From contig OZ025216.1 of NCBI GenBank assembly GCA_964019055.1, positions 8,343,914 through 8,407,913 of the forward strand: a stretch of 64,000 bases of DNA. Reading direction: 5' to 3'. This document shows, one piece after another, positions 54,701 through 64,000 of this stretch. The notes beneath the pieces are model-generated. The model did not search any database and was not told the origin of the DNA. It saw only the letters and a list, made by a program, of their open reading frames with translations. Within the stretch, counting starts at the first letter, position 1, and each line of letters opens with the position of its first letter. The translations under genes were made by a program, and so were the position numbers. The stretch is from Anthopleura xanthogrammica. Its lineage: Eukaryota; Cnidaria; Anthozoa; Actiniaria; Actiniidae.

Positions 54701-56972
54701 TGGAGCAGTGTGTGCTAACGCTTGTAGTCCACGTGGTTATCAGTGCCTCAACTGCAGCGCGTATAACACAGGACTTCACTGTGATGGATGGACGGGTGAG
54801 ATACAGTACTTGTTTCCTCATGATCACCATTATCATTCCCGTTTATTTTGAGGTAATACCATTGTTATCATCCAACCATCAACGCCATCATTATTATTAT
54901 CATTATCATCATTACTATCATTATCATCATCATCATCATTACTATCATCATCATCATTATCATCATCATTACTATCATCATCATCATTACTATCATCATC
55001 CTCATTATCATCATCATTACTATCATCATCATCATTACTATCATCATCATCATTATCATCATCATTACTATCATCATCATCATTACTATCATCATCATCA
55101 TTATCATCATCATTACTATCATCATCATCATTATCATCATCATTACTATCATCATCATCATTACTATCATCATCATCATTATCATCATCATTACTATCAT
55201 CATCATCATTACTATCATCATCATCATTATCATCATCATTACTATCATCATCCTCATTATCATCATCATTACTATCATCATCATCATTACTATCATCATC
55301 ATCATTATCATCATCATTACTATCATCATCATCATTACTATCATCATCATCATTACTATCATCATCATCATTACTATCATCATCATCATTACTATCATCA
55401 TCATCATTACTATCATCATCCTCATTACTATCATCATCCTCATTACTATCATCATCATCATTACTATCATCATCATCATTACTATCATCATCATTACTAT
55501 CATCATCATCATTACTATCATCATCATCATTACTATCATCATCATCATTACTATCATCATCATCATTACTATCATCATCACCATTACTATCATCATCATC
55601 ATTACTATCATCATCATCATTACTATCATCATCATCATTACTATCATCATCCTCATTACTATCATCATCATCATTACTATCATCATCCTCATTACTATCA
55701 TCATCCTCATTACTATCATCATCATTACTATCATCATCCTCATTACTATCATCATCATCATTACTATCATCATTATCATTTTTATCATCATCATCATTAC
55801 TATCATCATCATCAATGCATCGTTGTTCGTCGTCATTATGCGTCATGCGTATCGCATTACTGACGTCATCATTCTTCACTTTTATTTCTTTTTCTAGTAT
55901 CTGTGTCTTCATGTAAAGACATTTACGAGAAAACAAGGTAAGGCTGGTATCCTCAATAGTCGAACCTGTTAAGCCGGCAATAGAGTGTTTATTGAATCAA
56001 ATACCGCTGCGTTCCTTGATTACAGGCTCATTTACTCAGGGTTAGCCTCATTTCTGAGTCAAAATATTCACAAATACCAACAGTATAGTAAAGAATGCAC
56101 AACTACAACAATACAAACACTTTGGAATTCCACAGACCTTCACTGGAACACATGAATATTCTACACAACATCGAGGCTAACCCTGAGCAAAAGAAAACTC
56201 GAAAATGGAGCATTTTGACATTCAATTCTTTTCAACAGCCACCGAACAAACATGACCTATACTTTCGTCATCGAAAGCCATCAGACAAACATATTTTGTC
56301 ACATGACTGAAATAAATGGTTGTGGTACTGGAGGGTGGACGCTGACCATGAAAATAGACGGCGCAAAAGTAAGTGCATCGATTTCAGTTGTAAAAAAGTG
56401 GAAAATTTGTTGCAGTATATATAGATAAGCTATTTTTGGTTCTTATTTAATGATTCCATTACTATTTTTCCATCTTTCAGAATACGTTCGTTCACAGCTC
56501 ATCGTACTGGTCAAACAAGATTGCTTACAACATGACAGCAGGTAAAACCGGTTTTGATTCCATTGAGACAAAGATGCCGAGCTATTGGGGAGTGTCATTC
56601 AGTGCAATCTGTGTTGGGTTCACTTTTAATGACGTCACCAACTTTGCAAGTATTACTTACACGGCAACGTCACTCTATGACGTCATTGCAGATGGAAGCC
56701 AAAGGGCAGTTGGATTGCTTGGTAAATCGAAATGGCAATCTTTGATTGCTGGTTCATCACTGCAGCCCTACTGCAACAGAGAGGGATTCAATTTGAATGT
56801 AGTGCGTGTAGGAATAATGTCCAACAATGAAAACAACTGTGATAGCGCAGATAGCTTTGTTGGGTATGGGGGGAGTATCGATGTGTCTTGTGGGAACAGA
56901 TGTTTTCATGGGGGAGTTTGTAATAGAGGAGATAAAGCTGTTCCTGCTTTAGGGTACATTCTAGTCAAGTAG
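51714..56972 (+). CDS. Copy B: intact secreted PAN/apple-EGF-fibrinogen-like protein (6 exons, 379 aa)
   Basis: Exons 51714-51843, 54361-54572, 54660-54795, 55898-55937, 56239-56368 and 56481-56972 join to 1,140 nt with consistent phases. ATG 51714 begins a hydrophobic signal peptide (MLTDCLFLVLVFVLQYATLG). Residues about 44-114 form a PAN/apple-like domain with cysteines in CVFKCLDHPSC and LCELNN; about 115-159 an EGF-like module (CLSSPCKNGAVC, CLNC, LHCDGW). From about 160 there is SCKDIYEKT, then YTFVIESHQTNIFCHM, GCGTGGWTLTMKI, and the last exon with YWSNK, ETKMPSYWGVSFSAICVGF, LQPYCNREGFN and GDKAVPALGYILVK. This is a fibrinogen-C-like domain as in cnidarian secreted proteins often labelled skeletal organic matrix-like. 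Function is not established: adhesion, matrix or recognition are possible. It is the only uninterrupted copy here. Confidence 0.9.
52255..53310 (+). mobile_element. Insertion in copy B intron 1 with LINE-type 3' tails and a hairpin
   Basis: Copy A passes directly from TCATTCGTATT to TTTCCAGTTTATTC, whereas copy B has about 1 kb more between these points. It holds two LINE-like tails (AAATAAATTGTTGTTGTTG at 52492; AATAAAGCTGTTGTTGTTG at 53084) and a hairpin at 52648-52765 with arms containing CAGACGTTTCGACTC. Probably several nested insertions. Confidence 0.75.
53351..53566. mobile_element. Internally deleted form of the 40082 transposon, in copy B intron 1
   Basis: It has the same 30-bp termini as the 1.08-kb element in copy A (ACAGTGAGGACACTCGAACC and complement) but only 216 bp in all. 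The join lies near GGAAAACAAAAGTATG, where about 865 bp are missing. Confidence 0.87.
54885..55815. repeat. ATC-derived 18/30-bp satellite in copy B intron 3
   Basis: The same TACTATCATCATCATCAT unit as in copy A, but the left half alternates with a shorter form (CATTATCATCAT), giving a composite period. A CTCAT variant replaces the A/G variant of copy A. Total about 0.93 kb, one third of copy A. Confidence 0.96.
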
Positions 56973-57213
56973 ACTGACCATCTTTTAAAGTACTGTTCCC
57001 ATACTATTGTAGTCATGAAAACAGTTAGATACATCCTAGTAAGATGTAAAAAGAAAGCGCCGACCCATGTTCCTTAAAACATTTAAAACAGGTTAGACTT
57101 TCTTTTCACTTCCCCCCTCCCCCTAACAAAATAATATTCGCAGACCGCCAAGCAACGCAAGATAACTTATCCTAGGCGAAATGTCACTGCACTTATATCA
57201 TCACAGGAGTATC

Positions 57214-57665
57214 TTGTAAAAAAAAACATATTTTTTCTCAAAACTTCTCAAACAGTATTTACTTGATCAACAAATCATTGAATGTAATGAATAAATGTAT
57301 ACTACAATTATGCACTTATACATTATATAATATTTTCCAAACTATATCAATCATATCATATGTCTTAAATTATATCAATATTATTCTTTCTTAATTGATT
57401 CAATTTACCTCATTACCTCAAATTATCTAATTCTATTACATATATCCATTGTAATTATATTCTATTCATATATATATATATTTTTCTTTAAACCTGAATT
57501 ACTATTGTAACTAAAAGACTGGGGGCTAACTAGAAAACCTAACAGTTAACTTAGCCCCCAGGCTCTTCTTATATCCAAACAAAACTGTAAATCAAAACTG
57601 TGAATCATTTTAGTATTACTAAACTAAAACTAAAAACTAAACTAAACTAGAAACTAGACTAAACT
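57214..57665. mobile_element. 450-bp insertion downstream of copy B
   Basis: The flanking direct repeat AGTATC occurs at both ends (57209-57214 and about 57667-57672), and the empty site is visible in copy A (GGAGTATCATCATTGAG). The insert is AT-rich, contains an inverted pair (GGGGGCTAACT and AGTTAACTTAGCCCCC), and ends in a run of CTAAA-type repeats. Class uncertain. Confidence 0.65.
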
Positions 57666-57860
57666 AGTATCATCATTGAGTCAGTTTGTTTTGTTCACTG
57701 GTGGTCTTTATCCTTCATATCCACCCAACGGCGGCTTACCAGGTTGATAAACGGATGTTAAACTCTTGTAATCAGCTAAGGGAAGGACCATTTGATATTT
57801 GATGGGGGGTGGGGTGGGGGGTGGGCCAATTCTAAGTTTTCTCGATTTTGTTTCTGCCCT

Positions 57861-58374
57861 CAAGTGTTGCATGATATTTTTTTACCGTGCCAAGTGCTTG
57901 CATGATATTTTTTTACTATGCCAAGTGCTTACATGATATTTTTTTACCTTGCCAAGTGCTTGCATGATATTTTTTTACTATCCCAAGTGCTTGCATGATA
58001 TTTTTTTACTATGCCAAGTGCTTGCATGATATTTTTTTACTATGCCAAGTGCTAACATGATATTTTTTTACTATGCCAAGTGCTTGCATGATATTTTTTT
58101 ACTATGCCAAGTGCTAACATGATATTTTTTTACTATGCCAAGTGCTTGCATGATATTTTTTTACTATGCCAAGTGCTTGCATGATATTTTTTTACTATGC
58201 CAAGTGCTTGCATGATATTTTTTTACTATGCCAAGTGCTTGCATGATATTTTTTTACTATGCCAAGTGCTAACATGATATTTTTTTACTATCCCAAGTGC
58301 TTGCATGATATTTTTTTACTATGCCAAGTGCTTGCATGATATTTTTTTACTATGCCAAGTGCTTACATGATATA
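57861..58374. repeat. 31-bp minisatellite downstream of copy B, 17 units
   Basis: The same unit as at 49744, expanded from 9 to 17 copies. The CTAAC and CTTGC forms occur in alternation within the array, which suggests block copying. Confidence 0.95.
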
Positions 58375-58410
58375 GTTAGTTATGATATATAGTTTAGATT
58401 TTGAGTTTTT

Positions 58411-58472
58411 GATGAACCCACGACCTCCCACACGGAAGTCCGATACTCTACCAACTGAGCTATTTATAGCTC
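58411..58472 (-). mobile_element. tRNA-like element, unit B copy
   Basis: Identical to the 50048 element, including the A-box-like AATAGCTCAGTTGGTAGAG and the B-box-like GGTTCATC on the minus strand. Duplicated with the unit rather than transposed independently. Confidence 0.6.
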
Positions 58473-58750
58473 TATTCTCTTCTCTTCCCTTTTCTTGAAG
58501 TTTAAAAATTGTTGTCTTGTTTCTCAAATTCCGTAGTAATAGATCCGAACATAGAATTCTAATAAAACTTCGCACACTTCTTAAGTTAATGCTACTCATT
58601 CCAAAAATAAAGTTAAAAAGAGGGGTAATCGTGCTCGTTTAATGGCATTTTTGGGGTCGTGTGAAAGCAATTTTCGAATCATGAGAATCGAAACAAAGGC
58701 CCCACAACTTTCATGAAGTCACTGCCAACATTGAAATGATAACGTTATTC

Positions 58751-58994
58751 ATAATAACTATATGTTACTTCACCTTTTCAATTTAATTGAATTTTGTCGA
58801 GCTTTCGGCTCACGGAGCCATCATCAGGACTGAATGAACGTTACAATTTTACAACGTTACAATATTGTAACGTTCATTCAGTCCTGATGATGGCTCCGTG
58901 AGCCGAAAGCTCGACAAAATTCAATTAAATTGAAAGGTTGAAGTAACATATAGTTATTATGAGTCAAAACCAGCCTACAAACAACTATTTGATT
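58751..58994. mobile_element. Perfect-arm foldback element with 14-bp target duplication
   Basis: The element has long inverted arms meeting near 58860, containing GTCGAGCTTTCGGCTCACGG and CCTGATGATGGCTCCGTGAG. The 14-bp sequence TGATAACGTTATTC flanks it on both sides (58737-58750 and 58995-59008). Unit A has the uninterrupted empty site at about 50376-50389. A 14-bp duplication is long for a cut-and-paste MITE and fits a retroposed or foldback insertion. Confidence 0.88.
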
Positions 58995-60929
58995 TGATAA
59001 CGTTATTCTTTCTTTTATGAAGCAAAGCAACAGTTGGATGCCCAAAAATGTCCAGAAAATGCAGTTGTTGTAAAAAATAGGGACTTTTCAACTTCGATGT
59101 GCACCCTATTATCGATCAGGAAACAATTTTCGGCAGTATGTTTTTGTGAATATCTCGAAAACTGAGCATGGAATGTAAATCTCAGGAGATTGAAATTCTT
59201 TTGTTTTGTCCTCCGAATTGAGCTGCTTTGACGCCAGTCACCTGGAAGCTGTCTACTTCATACTGAAAACATTGCTTATACATAAATAGATATCATTTGT
59301 ACTTGACATTCTAGAACAGAACGTGTATAGTCTTGAAGAAGATTCAATGTCAAACATTTCGCTTCATGTATACTCCACCTGCAGGAAAGTTAACGTTATT
59401 AATCATTCACGGTCCTCCATGGAATTACCATGTTGAGGACCGCCGTTTGAATTTCTTCAGACCCATTTTTAAAGCTGAATTTTTTTTTTTTTTTTTTTAA
59501 ACGTTTAGTTTTCAATTGAATTAAAATCATTAAAACACAAAACGGCATCGAAAATGAGTGTAATCGTCTTTTGGAAACGCAGTTGTGAAAGGTCTACTGA
59601 TCCCAAGTATATATAGGAAATATTTTCTGTACGTCCTCCTGTATTCGAAGAATCCCGAATTTCAAACGATAATATAGTAATATAGTAAATTCGAGACCAA
59701 AACTTTGTAAAAATACCAGTTTCGAATTCCAAAAGCTGATTGGCCCATTTAGTCTAGGGGGACTGAGTATCGCTTTAAAAAAGTGGGGCGCCTTGGAATT
59801 TTAGTGACTCTAGGCCTGAAAAGGGGCTTCTTGAAATAATTGATGAGCTATATATAGACCAGTAAGCAGTTCAAACAAACAAGGGGTCCCGAAATATATT
59901 GGGCATACTAATGAGGCGTTTGAGAAAAATAATACATGTATATTTCCTCACGTACACTCCATACCCCCTCCGATAAACAATGAACGGTCACTTATTCTTT
60001 TCCGAAGGATACTTTTTTAGACATTCAATTCATAGAAAGTTCCATCGCTGTCTCACTCGAGGTTTCTCTGTTAAGATATCGGGGAGAGAGAGAGAGAGCG
60101 TTTGTATTTTGGTGTCATGCAGAATGTCCATTCTTTGAATCGGCGCCAGTAACCGGGACGACGGTCTGTTCTGAAGACGACTTTAAAAAGCCGCTGCTGC
60201 AATATTTATTTTAGCCTCAACGTTCATAATAAATGATTAATGAGTCACTGGAGGGCTTTATTTGAAGGTGTGTTCAGAAATAGATAACATTCGGCACACT
60301 GTTACCATTAAGAGAGTATGTCTTAAAGGAAGTCAAAGGAATCGGTGAAGTTGACTTCAACAATGTTGACCGACTGCTTGTTCCTCGTTCTGGTGTTCGT
60401 TTTACAGTATGCTACTAGGACTGGGATCAGAACCAGGGATAATTAACCGCGAAGACTATACGAGAGAAACTACTTTCAACAATATACAAGGTATAGTACT
60501 TATTTCATCTAAATCAGTCAACTTGTTACACCTACTTGCAAAAAGGTTGTCATAGAAATTTAAAGATTCAAAGTTAGTAGTTCGTGATTTAGTAAATTCA
60601 CCGATTCAGAATAAATTATCGCCGACGTAATAACCTTCGTCGCACTTTGTAATAAAAAAAGCTGTCGCACTTTGTAATAACCTTCGTCGCACTTTGTAAT
60701 ACTTATCACCAAAGAGTGCATACATAAACTGATACCAATGTACAAAGTTTTTAAGACTAGAGTGCAAACAGTATATCTGTGAAACATCTGTGAAAAATTT
60801 TGTGCTTTACAATCAAAATTTGGCAAAAGTTTCATAAACATATGAAAGATAGCATGTCAAGCTTATGAAAAAGCCAAAGAAAATGGTTTTTTTTAAGGGA
60901 AAACGGCCATTTTTCGTATCCCAATACCT

Positions 60930-62210
60930 TAATATTAATTTTGTAACAGATCATTTAGTTGGAAAAAGAATAAGTTGTATTACAGTATGGATAAAAAGTT
61001 AAATTTTACACCGTAAAAAATAAGAGAGATCACTTACTGACGTTTCGGACGCTAGTCCTTCGTCGGAGTAACGTCAGTAATGATTTATTTATTTAATGAT
61101 AATAATTTATTATTTATATAGCGCCCTTTCTATATGGATATAATCAAAGGCGAGTGAGTGATCTCTCTTATTTTTTACGGTGTAAAATTTAACTTTTTAT
61201 CCATACTGTACTGTTTCATTAGAAACACCGACGCAGCCCACACTAGCTTACCGCTAGTTATCATCTCTTTAAGTTGTATTACGACTGTTTTTATACACGC
61301 ATCAAGCATTCCGCGCTACTGCTCTAAGCGCTGCTCAGGGGGTTAAAAAGTAGGATAATATTTTGTAAAATATGCAATTTTTTTGGTATATTTGACTCAG
61401 AATTCGCTTTACGGTACGTGATCTTGATTATTTAATGAAAATTGTGTTTGACAAGAAAAATACAACTAAAATATAACATGTTTTGTAAAATTCATTAATA
61501 ATTCATGAGCTTTCTGACCTATGAAATGTTTGCAATCCAATCACGTGGATGGCCTGTAAAGCTGCATACAACACAAGTACAATTGTCATGTAAATTGATA
61601 CAATCACTAGTGATCTGTATCAAAATATACAACAACTAGTGAGTGTATCAAGATACAACTACTGTGATTGTATAGATCTATTAGTATTCTGTATGAGATA
61701 CAGAATACTAATAAACCTGTGGGTCCGGCTTAAAGGAAGATGGTTTCCCAGAGCCTTTTCAAAAGCTAGTCCCACCAACTAGATCAAAAACCCTGCATCT
61801 TCCTTTCCTAACCTAAGCACAATAACCAATGTGGGATGCCTGTACCAAACAATGTGTGACGTCAAAAAACATTGTACGCATGCTCCTATAAAACATCAAA
61901 CTATATTTTCTTAAATAACACTGCTTTTGAAATCTATTCCTCAGAAATCATTATCTTCATTAATTATTATTATTGAATTTCACAAGTCATTTACAACATT
62001 CGCCTGCGGCTCGAGATTGTAAAAGCCCATACAACACAGCCGCTCATGTTGTGAACATTACTTACAAAATATTATCTCACTTTTTAATCCCCTGAGCATG
62101 CGCTTAGAGCAGTAGCGCGGAATGCTTGATGTGTGTATAAAAACAGTCGTAATACAACTTATTCTTTTTCCAACTAAATTATCTGCTACAAAATTAATAG
62201 AACTTTTAAA
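60930..62210. mobile_element. Transposon with about 160-bp inverted termini in copy C intron 1, itself interrupted
   Basis: Left-end sequence (ATTAATTTTGTAACAGATC, AGTTGGAAAAAGAATAAG) and, after an interruption, GTATTACGACTGTTTTTATA through CTGCTCTAAGCGCTG match the reverse complement of 62050-62205. The left terminus is split by the hairpin at 60986-61205 and adjoining sequence. No transposase frame was found between the termini. Confidence 0.78.
60986..61205. mobile_element. Foldback element nested in the copy C transposon
   Basis: The arms GGATAAAAAGTTAAATTTTA and its complement at about 61185-61204 flank ACTGACGTTTCGGACGCTAG and a TATATAGCGCCCTTTCTATA core. A related piece without the second arm lies at about 41859-41940 in copy A intron 1, next to AGCGGTAAGCTAGTGTGGGC, which is inverted at 61236-61256. 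Confidence 0.78.
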
Positions 62211-62518
62211 ACCATTTGATGTAAATGCAGATCTGTTATTCCGGCAACAGTTTGTTGTCGATAGATTTTTTTTCTTTCCTTTATCATCCATGTCATGTTA
62301 GTTGTTAGTTATGTATCTGTTGTAAATCGTATTAATTTGTATACGTTTATGTAAGTATGGGGCATGTCCACATGGACTACGAGTCTATCCATGCTCTGTT
62401 GAAGCTATTAAATAATTTTCTTTTTTAAACCAATAATAATCGACTCGTATTGTGGTAATCTGAATCACTAATTCGGTGTCAAACGCGCGCGTCTAAAGAC
62501 ACCTGCCCAAGGAACGGA

Positions 62519-62538
62519 TGGGGGGGGGGGGGGGGGGG
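62519..62538. repeat. Poly-G tract shared by intron 1 of all copies
   Basis: After ACGGATG there is a G-run of about 20 here, about 18 at 41962 (copy A) and 12 at 54200 (copy B). It lies roughly 170-200 bp upstream of the exon 2 acceptor in each copy. Confidence 0.88.
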
Positions 62539-63224
62539 ATGGAATCAAGTGATGTGCAACTAATAGCATTGTGTGACTATCTGTCACTATTGTGTGACTT
62601 GCTGACTATCCAATCAGAATGCTCGAACTGGGTCCCCGGCACGGCACAGCACGACAAGGCCAAGCTGAAAGTTTTCTCTGCTCTAACATTATTTGTTGTG
62701 TTTACTGACTAGGTTCCTCTCTGCTTAACCATGTGATCGAGAGTATGCAAGTGAAGAGTTCTATGGAATGTGTTTTCGAATGTCTTGACCATCCATCCTG
62801 TCAGTCTATCAATTACCAAACTCAAGGCAGTCCCAGACACCTTTGCGAACTGAACAACAATACCTTAGCATCCAAGCCTGGATGTACGCAGAGTAGACCT
62901 GGGTTTGACTATTACGCGCCCAAAGTATGTATGAAACAGTTATAACTTAATATGTGATTTGTTTTGTTTCATGGCTAAAAGACGTTCATGTTTTTCATTG
63001 ATTTAGGAAGTGGCAGTGGATCCTTGTTTGAGTTCCCCATGTAAGAATGGAGCAGTGTGTGTTAATGCTTGTAGTCCACGTGGTTATCAGTGCCTCAACT
63101 GCAGCGCGAATAACACAGGACTTAACTGTGATGGATGGACGGGTGAGATATAGTACTTGTTTGCTCATGATCACCATTATTATTCCCGTTTATTTTGAGG
63201 TAATATCATTGTTATCATCCAACC

Positions 63225-64000
63225 ATCAACGCCATCATTATTATAATCGATATCATCATGACTATCATCATCCTCATTATTATCATCATCATTACTATCA
63301 TTATCATCATTACTATCATCATCATTACTATCATCATCATCATTACTATCATCATCATCATTACTATCATCATCATCATTACTGTCATCATCATCATTAC
63401 TGTCATCATCATCATTACTGTCATCATCATCATTACTGTCATCATCATCATTACTGTCATCATCATCATTATTATCATCATCATCATTACTGTCATCATC
63501 ATCATTACTGTCATCATCATCATTACTGTCATCATCATCATAACTATCATCATCATCATTACTATCATCATCATTACTATCATCATCCTCATTACTGTCA
63601 TCATCATCATTACTATCATCATCCTCATTACTGTCATCATCATCATTACTGTCATCATCATCATTACTTTCATCATCATCATTACTATCATCATCCTCAT
63701 TACTGTCATCATCATCATTACTGTCATCATCATCATTACTATCATCATCATCATTATTATCATCATCATCATTACTATCATCATCATCATTATCATCATC
63801 ATCATCCTCATTACTATCATCATCCTCATCATCATAACTATCATCATCATCATTACTATCATCATCTTCATTACTATCATCATCATCATCATAACTATCA
63901 TCATCATCATCATAACTATCATCATCATCATTACTATCATCATCTTCATTACTATCATCATCATCATCATCATAACTATCATCATCATCATTACTATCAT
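63225..64000. repeat. ATC-derived satellite in copy C intron 3, truncated by window
   Basis: Units TACTRTCATCATCATCAT with an A/G variant that yields TACTGTC, plus CTCAT, CTTCAT and TAACTAT forms. The variant set differs from A and B. It is still running at position 64000, so its total length is unknown. Confidence 0.95.

Larger units (their letters stand above)
51010..59655 (+). repeat. Tandem segmental duplication, unit B
   Basis: This unit aligns with unit A from the AATATAGTAATATAG motif through the gene, the 30-bp minisatellite and the tRNA-like element into a spacer that repeats before unit C. Unit-specific indels: a 1-kb insertion in intron 1 (52255-53310), a 450-bp insertion (57214-57665) and a hairpin (58751-58994). 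Confidence 0.92.
59656..64000 (+). repeat. Tandem segmental duplication, unit C (truncated by window)
   Basis: It starts with the same edge motif as A and B and runs to the window end inside the intron 3 satellite. Intron 1 differs by a nested transposon (60930-62210) in place of the A/B middle part. Confidence 0.9.
60363..64000 (+). pseudogene. Copy C: PAN/apple-EGF-fibrinogen-like gene, frameshift in exon 1, 3' part outside window
   Basis: Exons in view: 60363-60490 (128 bp), 62713-62924 and 63007-63142. Exon 1 lacks two bases (CT) after GCTACT relative to copies A and B. From the usual ATG the frame therefore stops shortly after the signal peptide. A second ATG at 60409 is in frame with the rest but yields only MLLGLG before SEPG, with no signal sequence. 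Exons 2 and 3 are open and carry the PAN cysteines and the full EGF module, unlike copy A. The fibrinogen-like exons are not in the window, so whether the copy is otherwise intact is unknown. Confidence 0.75.

Overview
The window is animal nuclear DNA: intron-rich genes with GT-AG (one GC-AG) introns, AT-rich spacers and abundant transposon remnants and satellites. Gene content and repeat style suggest a cnidarian, probably an anthozoan such as a stony coral. This is inferred from gene architecture (PAN/apple + EGF + fibrinogen-like secreted proteins, an LRR-GPCR with few repeats); no search was run.

Layout. (1) 1-3268, minus strand: an LRR-containing class A GPCR (LGR/GRL101-like), cut by the left edge inside TM7. 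(2) 3.3-22.9 kb: no gene I can support, but hairpin transposons, tRNA-derived SINEs, a perfect array of about 369 ATGG units (15930-17405), and three different minisatellites side by side (20.46-22.80 kb). (3) 22957-28948, minus: a complete seven-exon uridine-cytidine kinase (UCK2 type), 258 aa. (4) 29187-30130, plus: an inverted partial copy of FOXRED1 exon 1 and intron 1, head to head with the UCK gene. (5) 32246-37268, minus: a complete seven-exon FOXRED1 (mitochondrial complex I assembly factor), 432 aa. (6) 38.8-64 kb, plus: three tandem copies of an 8.6-12.2 kb unit, each carrying a six-exon gene for a secreted PAN/apple-EGF-fibrinogen-like protein.

In the tandem cluster only the middle copy (51714-56972, 379 aa) is open throughout. 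The first has a 5-bp deletion at the start of its EGF exon and a resulting early stop. The third has a 2-bp deletion in its signal-peptide exon, and the window ends before its last exons. All copies share a satellite in intron 3, made of 18-bp units built from ATC triplets. In the first copy it has grown to about 3 kb and was split by a LINE. The copies also differ by datable transposon insertions.

The single-copy genes are housekeeping functions with no evident joint pathway. The long low-complexity reading frames (MDGW, IHPS, DDDDSN, MMMMIV and similar) are satellites read through, not proteins.
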